Source: Dyadobacter sp. 50-39
GTDB lineage: Bacteria; Bacteroidota; Bacteroidia; Cytophagales; Spirosomataceae
Direction: 5' to 3'
DNA length: 64,000 nucleotides
Assembly: GCA_001898145.1 (NCBI GenBank)
Contig: MKSR01000019.1
Span: 248,001-312,000 of the forward strand
Shown: positions 18,899-26,793 of the stretch, piece by piece
How positions within the stretch are numbered: position 1 is the stretch's first letter
Layout: the number at the start of each line of letters is the position of its first letter
The notes under the pieces: generated by a model
What the model saw: only the letters and a program-made list of their open reading frames with translations
What the model was told of the DNA's origin: nothing
The model's database searches: none
Position numbers and translations under genes: made by a program

Positions 18899-19902
18899 GC
18901 AGAGGCAGTTAAGAGGTCGATGTTCTCCTGAGGCTTGATCTTGTAGAGCCCTTTCCGGAGGAACAGTGTTTTCCAGAAATATTTTAAAAGAACGCGCGTC
19001 TTCCTTACATATATATGTTGTGTGCGAAGTTCCGAGAACGGATTGCCATTTTTTCTCAGGTTAAAAAGCATTTTCCACCCATACACCACCGGCACCATGA
19101 ATATATAATGCAGGATCAGCAACACATATTGCGCGCTCCCGTACTGCTTACGCACCCACAGGAAATTAGAAACCTGCATTTGCGTGCTGAAACGGTTGAT
19201 CCAGGAAATGTGTGTGCGCCGGAACGGATTGTTATTTTCAAGATGGATAAACGTACAATCCTGAAAATAACACAGTTTGCCGAGCTTTCCCAACCGGCCC
19301 GACCATTCCACGTCTTCTCCGTACATGAAAAACTCTTTACTGAAACCACCCGTTTTCTCAAAACCTTCCCTCCGCACGAACATAAATGCGCCCACCAGCC
19401 AATCGTGCTGATCAGGATCGGCATAGGCCGGTTCAGGATAAAGTTTATTGACTACCCTATCTACGAGGCCGCTCGGGGGAAGGATGAAAAACGTCCTCCG
19501 GAATTCATTAAAGCTCCGGTAGAAGGGCATCGGGGTACCATCCGAATAGTATTGCAATGCGCCGCAGGCGATAATGTCGGTGCGCTCGTTCATCCGGTCG
19601 AAACACCGGCCGATCACATTGTCGGTGAGCAGGGTATCGGCATTCAGCAGCAACAAATATTTACCTTTTGCGATGGCCATGCCGTGGTTATTGGCAATGC
19701 CAAATCCCGCATTGTACTCCATATCGACCCACCGGACATCCGGATGGGCTGCTCTCACCAATGCTCCTCCGCCATTCTCAGGATCGTTGTCAACCACAAT
19801 AACCTCATAAGTTACTCCGGCTGTAAACCGGCTGACAGAATCCAAACAATTGATAATGAGTTGAGGCGACCTGTAATTGATGATAATAATGGATACATCC
19901 AT
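18895..19902 (-). CDS. Glycosyltransferase family 2 (rhamnosyltransferase-like)
   Basis: Inverting GT-A sugar transferase of 335 residues. Nucleotide-sugar site near the N-terminus (SIIIINYRSPQLIINCLDS, VIVVDNDPENGGG), a DxD-like LLNADTLL at about 85-92, and GAFMFVRREGFEKTGGFSKEFFMYGEDVEW, the loop typical of WbbL-type rhamnosyltransferases, with ED as the likely catalytic pair. Two hydrophobic stretches near the C-terminus (YVLLILHYIFMVPVVYGW) suggest membrane association. First gene of a three-gene operon with 4-base overlap to the next. A TATTTTTG -7-like box lies upstream (19929-19936, minus strand). Confidence 0.9.
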   Translation of the reverse strand: MDVSIIIINYRSPQLIINCLDSVSRFTAGVTYEVIVVDNDPENGGGALVRAAHPDVRWVDMEYNAGFGIANNHGMAIAKGKYLLLLNADTLLTDNVIGRCFDRMNERTDIIACGALQYYSDGTPMPFYRSFNEFRRTFFILPPSGLVDRVVNKLYPEPAYADPDQHDWLVGAFMFVRREGFEKTGGFSKEFFMYGEDVEWSGRLGKLGKLCYFQDCTFIHLENNNPFRRTHISWINRFSTQMQVSNFLWVRKQYGSAQYVLLILHYIFMVPVVYGWKMLFNLRKNGNPFSELRTQHIYVRKTRVLLKYFWKTLFLRKGLYKIKPQENIDLLTASA

Positions 19903-19928
19903 GAAAGCGGGCGTGCATGTTGAAAGGG

Positions 19929-19936
19929 CAAAAATA
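19929..19936 (-). promoter_or_regulatory. Candidate -7 element for the glycosyltransferase operon
   Basis: Minus strand TATTTTTG, 27 bases before the ATG of the family 2 glycosyltransferase gene. It lies on the T-rich tail of the thiolase terminator. The -33 region falls inside that hairpin and shows no clear TTG. Confidence 0.4.
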
Positions 19937-19941
19937 AAGAA

Positions 19942-19975
19942 TCTCCCCGGAAGATGGTTAACACTTCCGGGGAGA
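19942..19975 (-). terminator. Terminator behind the thiolase gene
   Basis: 12-bp perfect stem TCTCCCCGGAAG with CTTCCGGGGAGA and a 10-base loop, followed on the minus strand by TTCTTTATTTTT. Confidence 0.8.
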
Positions 19976-20008
19976 CCTTGAAATTCAGTCCGAATGTTAG
20001 TCTACGGC

Positions 20009-21187
20009 CTAATTGAGCCTTTCGTAGATGCCCGCAACGCCTTGCCCGCCACCTACACAAGCCGTTACCATGCCGTATTTCTGGCCCTGGCGCTTCATTT
20101 CGTTGAAAAGCTGCACCGAGAGCCTTGCGCCGGTAGAACCTAATGCGTGGCCCAAGGCAATCGCGCCCCCGTTGGGGTTCACAATCGCGGGATCAATGCC
20201 GAGCTCCTGGATCACCGCCAGCGATTGTGCCGCAAATGCCTCGTTCAGTTCCACCTGCTGAATGTCGGCCAGTTTCAATCCGGCCTGTTTCAATGCAAGC
20301 GGTACCGCTACAACGGGGCCTATGCCCATAATGCGCGGGTCTACACCCGCGGTCGCATACGACATCATGCGCGCGATCGGTTTCAGCCCCAGCTCGTTCA
20401 CCAGCCTCTCCGACATAACCAGCACAAATGCGGCACCGTCAGAAGTTTGAGATGAATTACCGGCTGTCACCGAGCCGCCTGCCGCGAAAACGGGTTTCAG
20501 TTTGTTCAATGCTTCCACGGTCGTGTCCGCGCGGGGTCCTTCGTCCTGGCTGATGACCGTTTCCTTGGTTTTTTTCTTACCTGATGCCTGGTCGAAATAG
20601 GTCTCTTTCACGGTTACCGGCACAATACCGTCCGCGAACCAGCCTTCTTTCTGCGCACGCAGCGCTTTTTGGTGTGATTGAAATGAAAATTCATCCTGGG
20701 CTTCGCGGCTGATCTTGAAATCCTGCGCCACCTGCTCGGCGGTAAGTCCCATGCTGAGGTAGTAATCCGGGTTTGTATGCGCTATCTCGTAGTTCAATGC
20801 GGTTTTCCAGCCCATAGTAGGCACGAGCGACATCGACTCGGTACCACCCGCTATAATGCATTCGGCCATTCCTGCGTGGATCTTCGCGGATGCCATCGCG
20901 ATCGCCTCCACGCCCGAGCCGCAGTAGCGGTTGATCGTGATACCGGACACGTTTTTGGGCAAAGAAAGCAATGCTACATACCGGCCCATTTGCATGCCTT
21001 GCTCCGCCTCCGGCACCGCATTGCCCACAATAACATCATCTACGCGGGTAGGGTCCAGCTGCGGGGTTTGTTCCAGCAAATGCCTGATGACGGTCGCACC
21101 GAGGTCGTCGGGACGTGTAAACCTGAAACCGCCTCTTGGCGCCTTGCCTACCGCCGTGCGGTAGCCCGCAACAATGTATGCGTTCAT
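20009..21187 (-). CDS. Acetyl-CoA acyltransferase (thiolase)
   Basis: Thiolase of 392 residues that cleaves 3-ketoacyl-CoA in beta-oxidation (or condenses acetyl-CoA). All family motifs are present: nucleophile Cys89 in NRYCGSGVEAI, the NEAFAAQ loop at about 340, GGAIALGHALGSTGAR with the catalytic His, and C-terminal CVGGGQGVAGIYERLN with the second active-site Cys. The subclass (FadA-like degradative or acetyl-CoA acetyltransferase) is more likely degradative because its operator palindrome is shared with the acyl-CoA dehydrogenase gene at 12911-14725. No hydratase/dehydrogenase partner (fadB/fadJ) is adjacent. Confidence 0.93.
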   Translation of the reverse strand: MNAYIVAGYRTAVGKAPRGGFRFTRPDDLGATVIRHLLEQTPQLDPTRVDDVIVGNAVPEAEQGMQMGRYVALLSLPKNVSGITINRYCGSGVEAIAMASAKIHAGMAECIIAGGTESMSLVPTMGWKTALNYEIAHTNPDYYLSMGLTAEQVAQDFKISREAQDEFSFQSHQKALRAQKEGWFADGIVPVTVKETYFDQASGKKKTKETVISQDEGPRADTTVEALNKLKPVFAAGGSVTAGNSSQTSDGAAFVLVMSERLVNELGLKPIARMMSYATAGVDPRIMGIGPVVAVPLALKQAGLKLADIQQVELNEAFAAQSLAVIQELGIDPAIVNPNGGAIALGHALGSTGARLSVQLFNEMKRQGQKYGMVTACVGGGQGVAGIYERLN

Positions 21188-21232
21188 ATTGGATCTGTTT
21201 TGAAATCAGTTCAAGCAAGCACTTTGCATTTA

Positions 21233-21246
21233 GTATGCCTGCATAC
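21233..21246. promoter_or_regulatory. Operator palindrome of the thiolase gene
   Basis: GTATGC-CT-GCATAC, 14 bases, with the same half-sites as the two operators before the acyl-CoA dehydrogenase gene. It lies 46 bases upstream of the thiolase ATG and directly downstream of the predicted -7 box. Confidence 0.65.
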
Positions 21247-21252
21247 CATTGG

Positions 21253-21282
21253 TAAAAATAGGTATTAATCCTAAAACAACAA
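21253..21282 (-). promoter_or_regulatory. Candidate promoter of the thiolase gene
   Basis: Minus strand: TTG at 21280-21282, 19 bases, TATTTTTA at 21253-21260 (one mismatch to TAnnTTTG). The operator covers the expected transcription start. Confidence 0.45.
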
Positions 21283-21310
21283 ACCGCCGGAGTTTGTTTT
21301 CCGGCGGTTT
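21281..21310 (-). terminator. Terminator behind pspC-like gene
   Basis: Perfect 10-bp stem AAACCGCCGG with CCGGCGGTTT around a 10-base loop; on the minus strand it is followed by GTTGTTTT. It lies 37 bases behind the stop codon of the small PspC-domain gene. Confidence 0.75.
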
Positions 21311-21347
21311 GCAACTACCAAGTCTTTGCTGATGGAAGTCTCTATTT

Positions 21348-21581
21348 TTAAGAAGGAATGTGCCCTCCTTCCAGCACTTTGGGTCGTTTTGCGGCATCTG
21401 GCATGACGATCCAAAGGATGATGTAAAACAGGATGACCGGAAAAGTGACAGGGATGAACACGGCGAGTACAAACAACACACGCATGATAGTGACGTCGAT
21501 CTCGAAGTAATCGGCTAATCCTGAGGCTACACCGCCGATCATTTTGTTGCTGGTATTACGGAACAATCTATTGTGGTTCAT
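21348..21581 (-). CDS. PspC-domain small membrane protein
   Basis: Protein of 77 residues with the complete PspC domain: NRLFRNTSNKMIGGVASGLADYFEIDVTIMRVLF, then one strong membrane segment (VLAVFIPVTFPVILFYIILWIVMP). PspC-domain proteins sit in the inner membrane and take part in phage-shock-type envelope stress responses. The C-terminal leucine zipper and toast-rack regions found in larger Bacteroidota PspC proteins are missing, so this is the minimal form. Single gene, ending at a good terminator, divergent from secA. Confidence 0.9.
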   Translation of the reverse strand: MNHNRLFRNTSNKMIGGVASGLADYFEIDVTIMRVLFVLAVFIPVTFPVILFYIILWIVMPDAAKRPKVLEGGHIPS

Positions 21582-21875
21582 GGCTATAACTATTTAAATC
21601 GTTTTGATGTGTTAAAGGTACTATGCATTACCTAGTAGTGGTTATAAATCTGTATAAACGGCGCCAGAGCGTTGACACGGGTTATTTTCAGGGATAGGGA
21701 ACAGCTATTTATCATTAGATATGCATTAGGATTATGCCGGAAGTTGCGTAATACTATTGGCAATGAATTACCTTTGGGTTATTAATTAGGCGTTTTGCTG
21801 ACAATCTGGCACGCGGATAGCAGCAGGCGCAATATTTTTTAAGGAAAATTTCGGTTAAAAAACATACAACACATC
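21582..21875. other. Intergenic region between pspC-like gene and secA
   Basis: 294 bases between divergent genes. A candidate secA promoter is given separately. No ORF, RNA gene or repeat was recognised in the rest. Confidence 0.5.
21744..21776 (+). promoter_or_regulatory. Candidate promoter of secA
   Basis: TTG at 21744-21746 and TACCTTTG at 21769-21776, with 22 bases between (one more than usual). It would give a leader of about 90 bases before the secA ATG. Confidence 0.4.
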
Positions 21876-24800
21876 ATGTTTAAAATATTTTCGAAGCTAT
21901 TTGGCACGAAATCGGAACGGGACTTGAAGGAACTTACCCCGTACGTTGAAAAGGTGAATGCCGAATATGCCCTCCTGGCCTCCCTATCGAATGATGAACT
22001 TCGGGCCCAATCCGCGAACCTGAAACAACATATTGCCGATCAACTGAAATCTGTCGATGAACAAATTGCAGCATTGAGACAGCAGGCCGCCGACGAACCG
22101 AATGTGGATAGCAAGGAGGCGATCTTCAAGAAAATCGACGCACTCGAACTCGAAAGAAATAAAGAACTGGAAAAGGTATTGCTGGATATTCTTCCGAAAG
22201 CATTTGCGATTGTGAAGGATACCGCGCGCCGTTTTACAGAACATGATAAACTGGAAGTAACTGCCAACGTTTTTGACCGCGAAGTAGCCACTAAGAAGTC
22301 AAATGTGACCATTAGCGGCGAAAAGGCCATTTGGAATACAACCTGGGATGTGATCGGCCAGCCTATCAAATGGAACATGATCCATTATGACGTGCAGCTG
22401 ATCGGTGGTGTGGTGTTGCACCAGGGAAAAATAGCCGAAATGGCAACGGGTGAAGGTAAAACCCTCGTGGCTACCCTGCCTTCGTTCCTGAATGCATTGG
22501 CCGGACAGGGCGTTCACATCGTAACGGTGAACGACTACCTCGCCAAACGTGATGCCGAGTGGAATGCACCGCTTTTCGAATTCCACGGATTGAGCGTCGA
22601 CTGTATCGACCGCCATCAGCCGAATACCATTGCCCGCCGCAATGCTTATAAAGCAGACCTTACTTACGGTACCAACAACGAGTTCGGTTTTGACTACCTG
22701 CGTGACAATATGTCACGGACTCCGGAAGAGCTCGTTCAGCGGAAACACCATTTCGCGATGGTGGATGAGGTTGACTCCGTGTTGATTGATGATGCACGTA
22801 CGCCGTTGATCATCAGCGGCCCCGTACCGCGCGGTGACGAGCAGGAGTTTTTGGAACTGAAACCACGTGTTTCACGGATCGTGGAGGCGCAAAAACGCCT
22901 CGCCATGGAGTTCCTTAATGATGCCAAGAAAAAAATTCAGGCCGGGGATAAAAAAGAAGGTGGTCTGGCACTGTTCCGCGCACACCGCGGGATGCCTAAA
23001 TACAAACCTTTGATCAAATACCTCAGCGAAGGCGGCGTAAAGGCCATTATGCAGGAATCGGAATCGATTTACTTGGCAGAAAACCAGAAACTGATGCCGC
23101 AGGCCGATGCTCCGCTTTACTTCACGATCGACGAGCGCCATAACAGCATCGAACTTACCGAAAAAGGGATCGACTTCCTGACCGGCGAATCCGAAGAATC
23201 CAACTTCTTCATCCTCCCCGACATTGCGGTAGACCTTGACGCCATCGAAAAAGATCCTTCGCTCAATGAACACGACCGCGTGATCGCGAAAGAAGCCTTG
23301 ATCCGCGATTATTCCGTTAAAACAGCCCGTATCCACACGGTAAACCAGCTTTTGAAAGCATTTACATTGTTTGAAAAAGACGTGGAATACGTGATCATGG
23401 ACGGAAAGGTGAAGATCGTCGATGAACAGACCGGCCGTATCATGGACGGTCGCCGCTACTCCGACGGCTTGCACCAGGCGATTGAAGCGAAAGAAAATGT
23501 CCGCGTGGAAGATGCAACACAGACTTACGCGACAGTTACCCTGCAAAATTACTTCCGGATGTACCATAAGCTGGCCGGTATGACCGGTACGGCGGAAACG
23601 GAAGCGGGCGAGTTCTGGGAAATCTATAAACTCGACGTCGTGACGATCCCGACCAACAGAGGAATCGTTCGTAAAGACCAGGAAGATAAAGTGTACCGCT
23701 CGGTTCGCGAGAAATACAATGCGGTGACCGACGAAATCGTGGAGCTCGTAGAGGCCGGTCGCCCGGTACTTGTGGGTACAACTTCGGTTGAAAACTCCGA
23801 GATCATCAGCCGGATGCTGACGCTCCGCAAGATCCCGCACCAGGTTTTGAACGCAAAACAACACCAGCGTGAAGCGGAAGTGGTTGCGGAAGCAGGTAAG
23901 CCAGGCACTGTAACGATCGCTACCAACATGGCCGGTCGTGGTACCGACATTAAGCTGACTGCCGAGTCCAAGGCTTCGGGAGGTTTGGCGATTATCGGTA
24001 CGGAACGTCACGAAAGCCGTCGCGTCGACCGCCAGCTGCGTGGTCGTTCGGGACGTCAGGGTGACCCGGGCTCATCCCAATTCTTCGTTTCCCTCGAAGA
24101 TAACCTCATGCGTTTGTTCGGTTCCGACCGGATGGCCAAGGTAATGGACCGCATGGGACTCGAAGAAGGCGAGGTGATCCAGAGCAGCATGATTACGAAA
24201 TCGATCGAGCGTGCACAGAAGAAAGTGGAAGAAAACAACTTCGGCATGCGGAAACGCCTGCTCGAATATGACGATGTAATGAACTATCAGCGTGACGCGA
24301 TCTATACCCGCCGTCGCAATGCATTGTTCGGAGATCGTCTGGCGGTGGACATTGCCAACACATTATATGATGTGTGCGACGAAATCGCTACTACTGCCGG
24401 AAGCTATGCAGAGCTGGAACTCGCAGCCATTACCACGCTGGGAATGGAAGTACCTTTCAGTGAAAATGAATATGCTGCATTGAAGCCTTCGGACCGTTCG
24501 CAAAAGCTTTACGACGCGGCCGAGAAGCAATATCAGGACAAGAACGACGCCATTGCAGGCAAGGCATTGCCGGTTCTCCGCTCGATTTACTCGGAGCGCG
24601 GCGCTGTAATTTCCGAGATCATGATCCCGTTCACAGACGGTATCCGCCAGGCTGGCGTGGTAGTGGGGTTGCAGAAAGCCATCGAGAGCGAAGGCAAGGA
24701 CATTACCCGCGAAATGGAGAAGGCGATCGTGCTTTCGCTCATCGACCAGGAGTGGAAAGAGCATTTGCGTGAAATGGACGATTTGAAACAATCGGTACAG

Positions 24801-25220
24801 AATGCCGTATTCGAGCAGAAAGATCCATTGCTGATCTACAAATTTGAATCGGTAGAGCTTTTCAAGCGCTTCCTCAGCAAGGTAAACTTCGATATGATCT
24901 CGTTCCTGATGAAGGCCGATATTCCGCAGGAAGAAGCAGCACCGCCTACCGCCGTACCACAACAGGTACGCCGCCCGGAACCGGCGCCCGAGCTTCATAC
25001 CAACCGCGAAGAGGATTACGATCTGGAAACCGACACGTTTCATTCGCAGGAACCGGCCACGAAAGCGCAGCCGGTACGGACCATCAAAATCGCCGACCGT
25101 AACCAACGTGTTTCGGTGCAGTACCGCGACGGCCGCATTGTACGCGACGTGAAATTCAAGAAAGTAGAACAGGAGGTTAAAAACGGCGATTGCGTCGTGG
25201 TTGACGTACATGAAGAATAG
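21876..25220 (+). CDS. secA: Protein translocase ATPase SecA
   Basis: Motor ATPase that drives unfolded preproteins through SecYEG. The protein has 1114 residues, longer than the roughly 900 of E. coli, with the long insertions typical of Bacteroidota SecA. Walker A MATGEGKT at about 189-196, Walker B region MVDEVDSVLIDDARTPLIISGP, preprotein cross-linking domain after it, second nucleotide domain with TNMAGRGTDIKL and LRGRSGRQGDPGSSQF, then helical scaffold and wing domains (KSIERAQKKVEENNF, LIDQEWKEHLREMDDLKQSV). The usual C-terminal zinc-binding SEC-C motif is absent; the tail instead ends NGDCVVVDVHEE. The stop codon is the first unit of a 10-bp repeat array. Confidence 0.98.
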   Translation: MFKIFSKLFGTKSERDLKELTPYVEKVNAEYALLASLSNDELRAQSANLKQHIADQLKSVDEQIAALRQQAADEPNVDSKEAIFKKIDALELERNKELEKVLLDILPKAFAIVKDTARRFTEHDKLEVTANVFDREVATKKSNVTISGEKAIWNTTWDVIGQPIKWNMIHYDVQLIGGVVLHQGKIAEMATGEGKTLVATLPSFLNALAGQGVHIVTVNDYLAKRDAEWNAPLFEFHGLSVDCIDRHQPNTIARRNAYKADLTYGTNNEFGFDYLRDNMSRTPEELVQRKHHFAMVDEVDSVLIDDARTPLIISGPVPRGDEQEFLELKPRVSRIVEAQKRLAMEFLNDAKKKIQAGDKKEGGLALFRAHRGMPKYKPLIKYLSEGGVKAIMQESESIYLAENQKLMPQADAPLYFTIDERHNSIELTEKGIDFLTGESEESNFFILPDIAVDLDAIEKDPSLNEHDRVIAKEALIRDYSVKTARIHTVNQLLKAFTLFEKDVEYVIMDGKVKIVDEQTGRIMDGRRYSDGLHQAIEAKENVRVEDATQTYATVTLQNYFRMYHKLAGMTGTAETEAGEFWEIYKLDVVTIPTNRGIVRKDQEDKVYRSVREKYNAVTDEIVELVEAGRPVLVGTTSVENSEIISRMLTLRKIPHQVLNAKQHQREAEVVAEAGKPGTVTIATNMAGRGTDIKLTAESKASGGLAIIGTERHESRRVDRQLRGRSGRQGDPGSSQFFVSLEDNLMRLFGSDRMAKVMDRMGLEEGEVIQSSMITKSIERAQKKVEENNFGMRKRLLEYDDVMNYQRDAIYTRRRNALFGDRLAVDIANTLYDVCDEIATTAGSYAELELAAITTLGMEVPFSENEYAALKPSDRSQKLYDAAEKQYQDKNDAIAGKALPVLRSIYSERGAVISEIMIPFTDGIRQAGVVVGLQKAIESEGKDITREMEKAIVLSLIDQEWKEHLREMDDLKQSVQNAVFEQKDPLLIYKFESVELFKRFLSKVNFDMISFLMKADIPQEEAAPPTAVPQQVRRPEPAPELHTNREEDYDLETDTFHSQEPATKAQPVRTIKIADRNQRVSVQYRDGRIVRDVKFKKVEQEVKNGDCVVVDVHEE

Positions 25221-25378
25221 TCATTTTTAGTCAGGAGTGGTCAAGTGTAGTCATTAGTAGTCAGATATGGCAATGGTTGTCAAAATAGCCATTAAGAAAG
25301 TCAGGAGGAGAAAATTTTTCAATCCTGTTAACAACAAATGACAACTTCTGACAATACCTGACTACACTTGACAAAGTA
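25218..25378. repeat. 10-bp repeat array forming a large inverted repeat behind secA
   Basis: GTCA occurs at exact 10-base steps (25220, 25230, 25240, 25250, 25260), then more loosely at 25279 and 25300. On the right side the complement TGAC occurs at 25339, 25349, 25359 and 25369, again 10 apart. The two sides form an inverted repeat, including a perfect 13-bp pair (25241-25253 with 25359-25371). The units look like TAGTCAnnnn. No coding potential. Confidence 0.8.
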
Positions 25379-25390
25379 TCAAGAGACGTT

Positions 25391-25429
25391 ACGAAAAAGC
25401 CTCGGCGTACCCCGCCGGGGCTTTTTCGT
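25391..25429 (+). terminator. Rho-independent terminator behind secA
   Basis: Stem of about 17 bp with one G-T wobble: ACGAAAAAGCC-T-CGGCG pairs with CGCCG-G-GGCTTTTTCGT around a short loop, followed by a T-rich arm. Nearly symmetrical, so it could work on both strands. Confidence 0.8.
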
Positions 25430-25460
25430 TGCCGGAAAATCAGGATTTATGCGATATTTG
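25429..25460 (+). promoter_or_regulatory. Candidate promoter of psd
   Basis: TTG at 25429-25431, 21 bases, GATATTTG at 25453-25460 (one mismatch to TAnnTTTG), directly after the secA terminator and 37 bases before the psd ATG. Confidence 0.45.
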
Positions 25461-25497
25461 CATCTCGAAGACCATCATTAACAAAAAATAAGCTTGC

Positions 25498-26157
25498 ATG
25501 AAACTGCACAGAGAGGGATATACGATCATGGCTATTACGGCCATTGTGCTGATCATTATCAATTTAGGGATCAACTATCTCCTTCCCGACGGCTACTGGA
25601 TCCCACGCCTTACGCTGATCGCCAGCATCGTGGTTTTCTTCCTGGTAGTACAGTTTTTCCGTGTTCCCACGCGCGTAGTACGTACGAGCGACCGCGAGAT
25701 CGTGGCACCGTGCGATGGTAAAGTGGTGGTGATTGAAGAAGTGGTGGAAACCGAGTATTTCAAAGGTCCGCGCCGCCAGATCAGTATCTTCATGTCGCCG
25801 CTGAATGTACACATCAACTGGAACCCGATCAGCGGGGTTATTCAATATTTCAAATACCACCCGGGCCTGTACCTCGTTGCATGGCATCCCAAATCGAGTA
25901 CCGAGAATGAGCGTACAACCGTCGTGATCCGCACGATCGAAGGCGTGGAAGTGCTATTCCGCCAGATCGCGGGTGCAGCTGCACGCCGTATACGCTGGTA
26001 TGTGAAGGAAGGCGATAAAGTGGAGCAAAGCACCGAAATGGGCTTTATCAAATTCGGGTCCAGAGTCGATATTTTCATTCCCCTGGACGCCGAAGTGAAG
26101 GTTAACCTGCAAGAAAAAACAGTAGGCAGCGTAACTGTCCTGGCTACATTAAAATAA
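25498..26157 (+). CDS. psd: Phosphatidylserine decarboxylase, short membrane form
   Basis: Pyruvoyl enzyme that turns phosphatidylserine into phosphatidylethanolamine. The protein has 219 residues, the short type (about 220) found in many bacteria. N-terminal membrane segments (MAITAIVLIIINLGINYLLP and LTLIASIVVFFLVVQFF). Core motifs: APCDGKVVVIE, SIFMSPLNVHINWNP, and near the end FIKFGSRVDIFIP, where the Gly187-Ser188 bond is cut and Ser188 becomes the pyruvoyl group. The 3' end overlaps that of the convergent rhomboid gene by 9 bases. The phosphatidylserine synthase gene often found next to it is not present here. Confidence 0.93.
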   Translation: MKLHREGYTIMAITAIVLIIINLGINYLLPDGYWIPRLTLIASIVVFFLVVQFFRVPTRVVRTSDREIVAPCDGKVVVIEEVVETEYFKGPRRQISIFMSPLNVHINWNPISGVIQYFKYHPGLYLVAWHPKSSTENERTTVVIRTIEGVEVLFRQIAGAAARRIRWYVKEGDKVEQSTEMGFIKFGSRVDIFIPLDAEVKVNLQEKTVGSVTVLATLK

Positions 26158-26769
26158 GCGCCAGCTCAGGATCTGCTCGAAAAACTGGGGCACAGCGCCA
26201 GGATACACCACAGCCATAAAAATCATCCCGAAAATGGCCCCTACCATGTGCGCGCTGTGGTTGACATAACTCGTGCCGCGCCGCGTTTCGTAAAATGAAT
26301 AGCCTAGAAACAGCAGTCCGAATATGAACCCGGGCATACAAATGAAGAAGTAAAGGCATATCTGCATCAGCGGCGCATAAAGGATCGCCGCAAAGAGTAC
26401 CGCCGACACGCCACCCGACGCTCCGAGCGAATTATACTTTGAATTCTTCCTGTGCTTCAAAAAGGTAGGGATATCGGAAACGATGATACCTACCAGATAA
26501 AGGAAAAGGTAGTAAAATGTCCCGCTTGGCCCGAAGAGCATGGAAAACAGCCGCTCGATGCTTTCTCCCACAAACCACAAGCTCAACATATTGAAAATGA
26601 GGTGACCAAAATCCGCGTGCACAAATCCGGAAGTGATAAACCGGTAGTACTCATTGCGCTGGGTCACGCGGTAAGGGTTCAAGATCAACTTGTCCATCAA
26701 ACTGTAATTGTTGAACGCGTAATAGCTGATCCCGGAGGTTATGATCACTAAAATGAGGGTAATCGACAT
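26149..26769 (-). CDS. Rhomboid-family intramembrane serine protease
   Basis: Six-helix membrane protease of 206 residues that cuts membrane segments inside the bilayer. The N-terminal part has YYRFITSGFVHADFGHLIFNM (rhomboid signature HxxFxHLxxNM). The catalytic serine is in LGASGGVSAV (Ser118) and the partner histidine in NHSAHMVGAIFG (His174). Substrates cannot be predicted. It is followed on the minus strand by convergent psd and preceded 24 bases upstream by the polyprenyl synthase gene, so it probably forms a two-gene unit with it. Confidence 0.93.
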   Translation of the reverse strand: MSITLILVIITSGISYYAFNNYSLMDKLILNPYRVTQRNEYYRFITSGFVHADFGHLIFNMLSLWFVGESIERLFSMLFGPSGTFYYLFLYLVGIIVSDIPTFLKHRKNSKYNSLGASGGVSAVLFAAILYAPLMQICLYFFICMPGFIFGLLFLGYSFYETRRGTSYVNHSAHMVGAIFGMIFMAVVYPGAVPQFFEQILSWRLF

Positions 26770-26793
26770 AAAAAGGGTTATTTGTTGATTGGA

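Noticed and set aside
22872-24011. A 379-codon open frame on the minus strand
   Set aside because: It lies wholly inside secA in an antisense frame, and its translation is rich in His/Phe/Arg with no family pattern.
25218-25378. The decamer array as a CRISPR or an origin of replication
   Set aside because: No 25-40 base repeats with spacers; no DnaA boxes and no dnaA/dnaN/gidA genes nearby.
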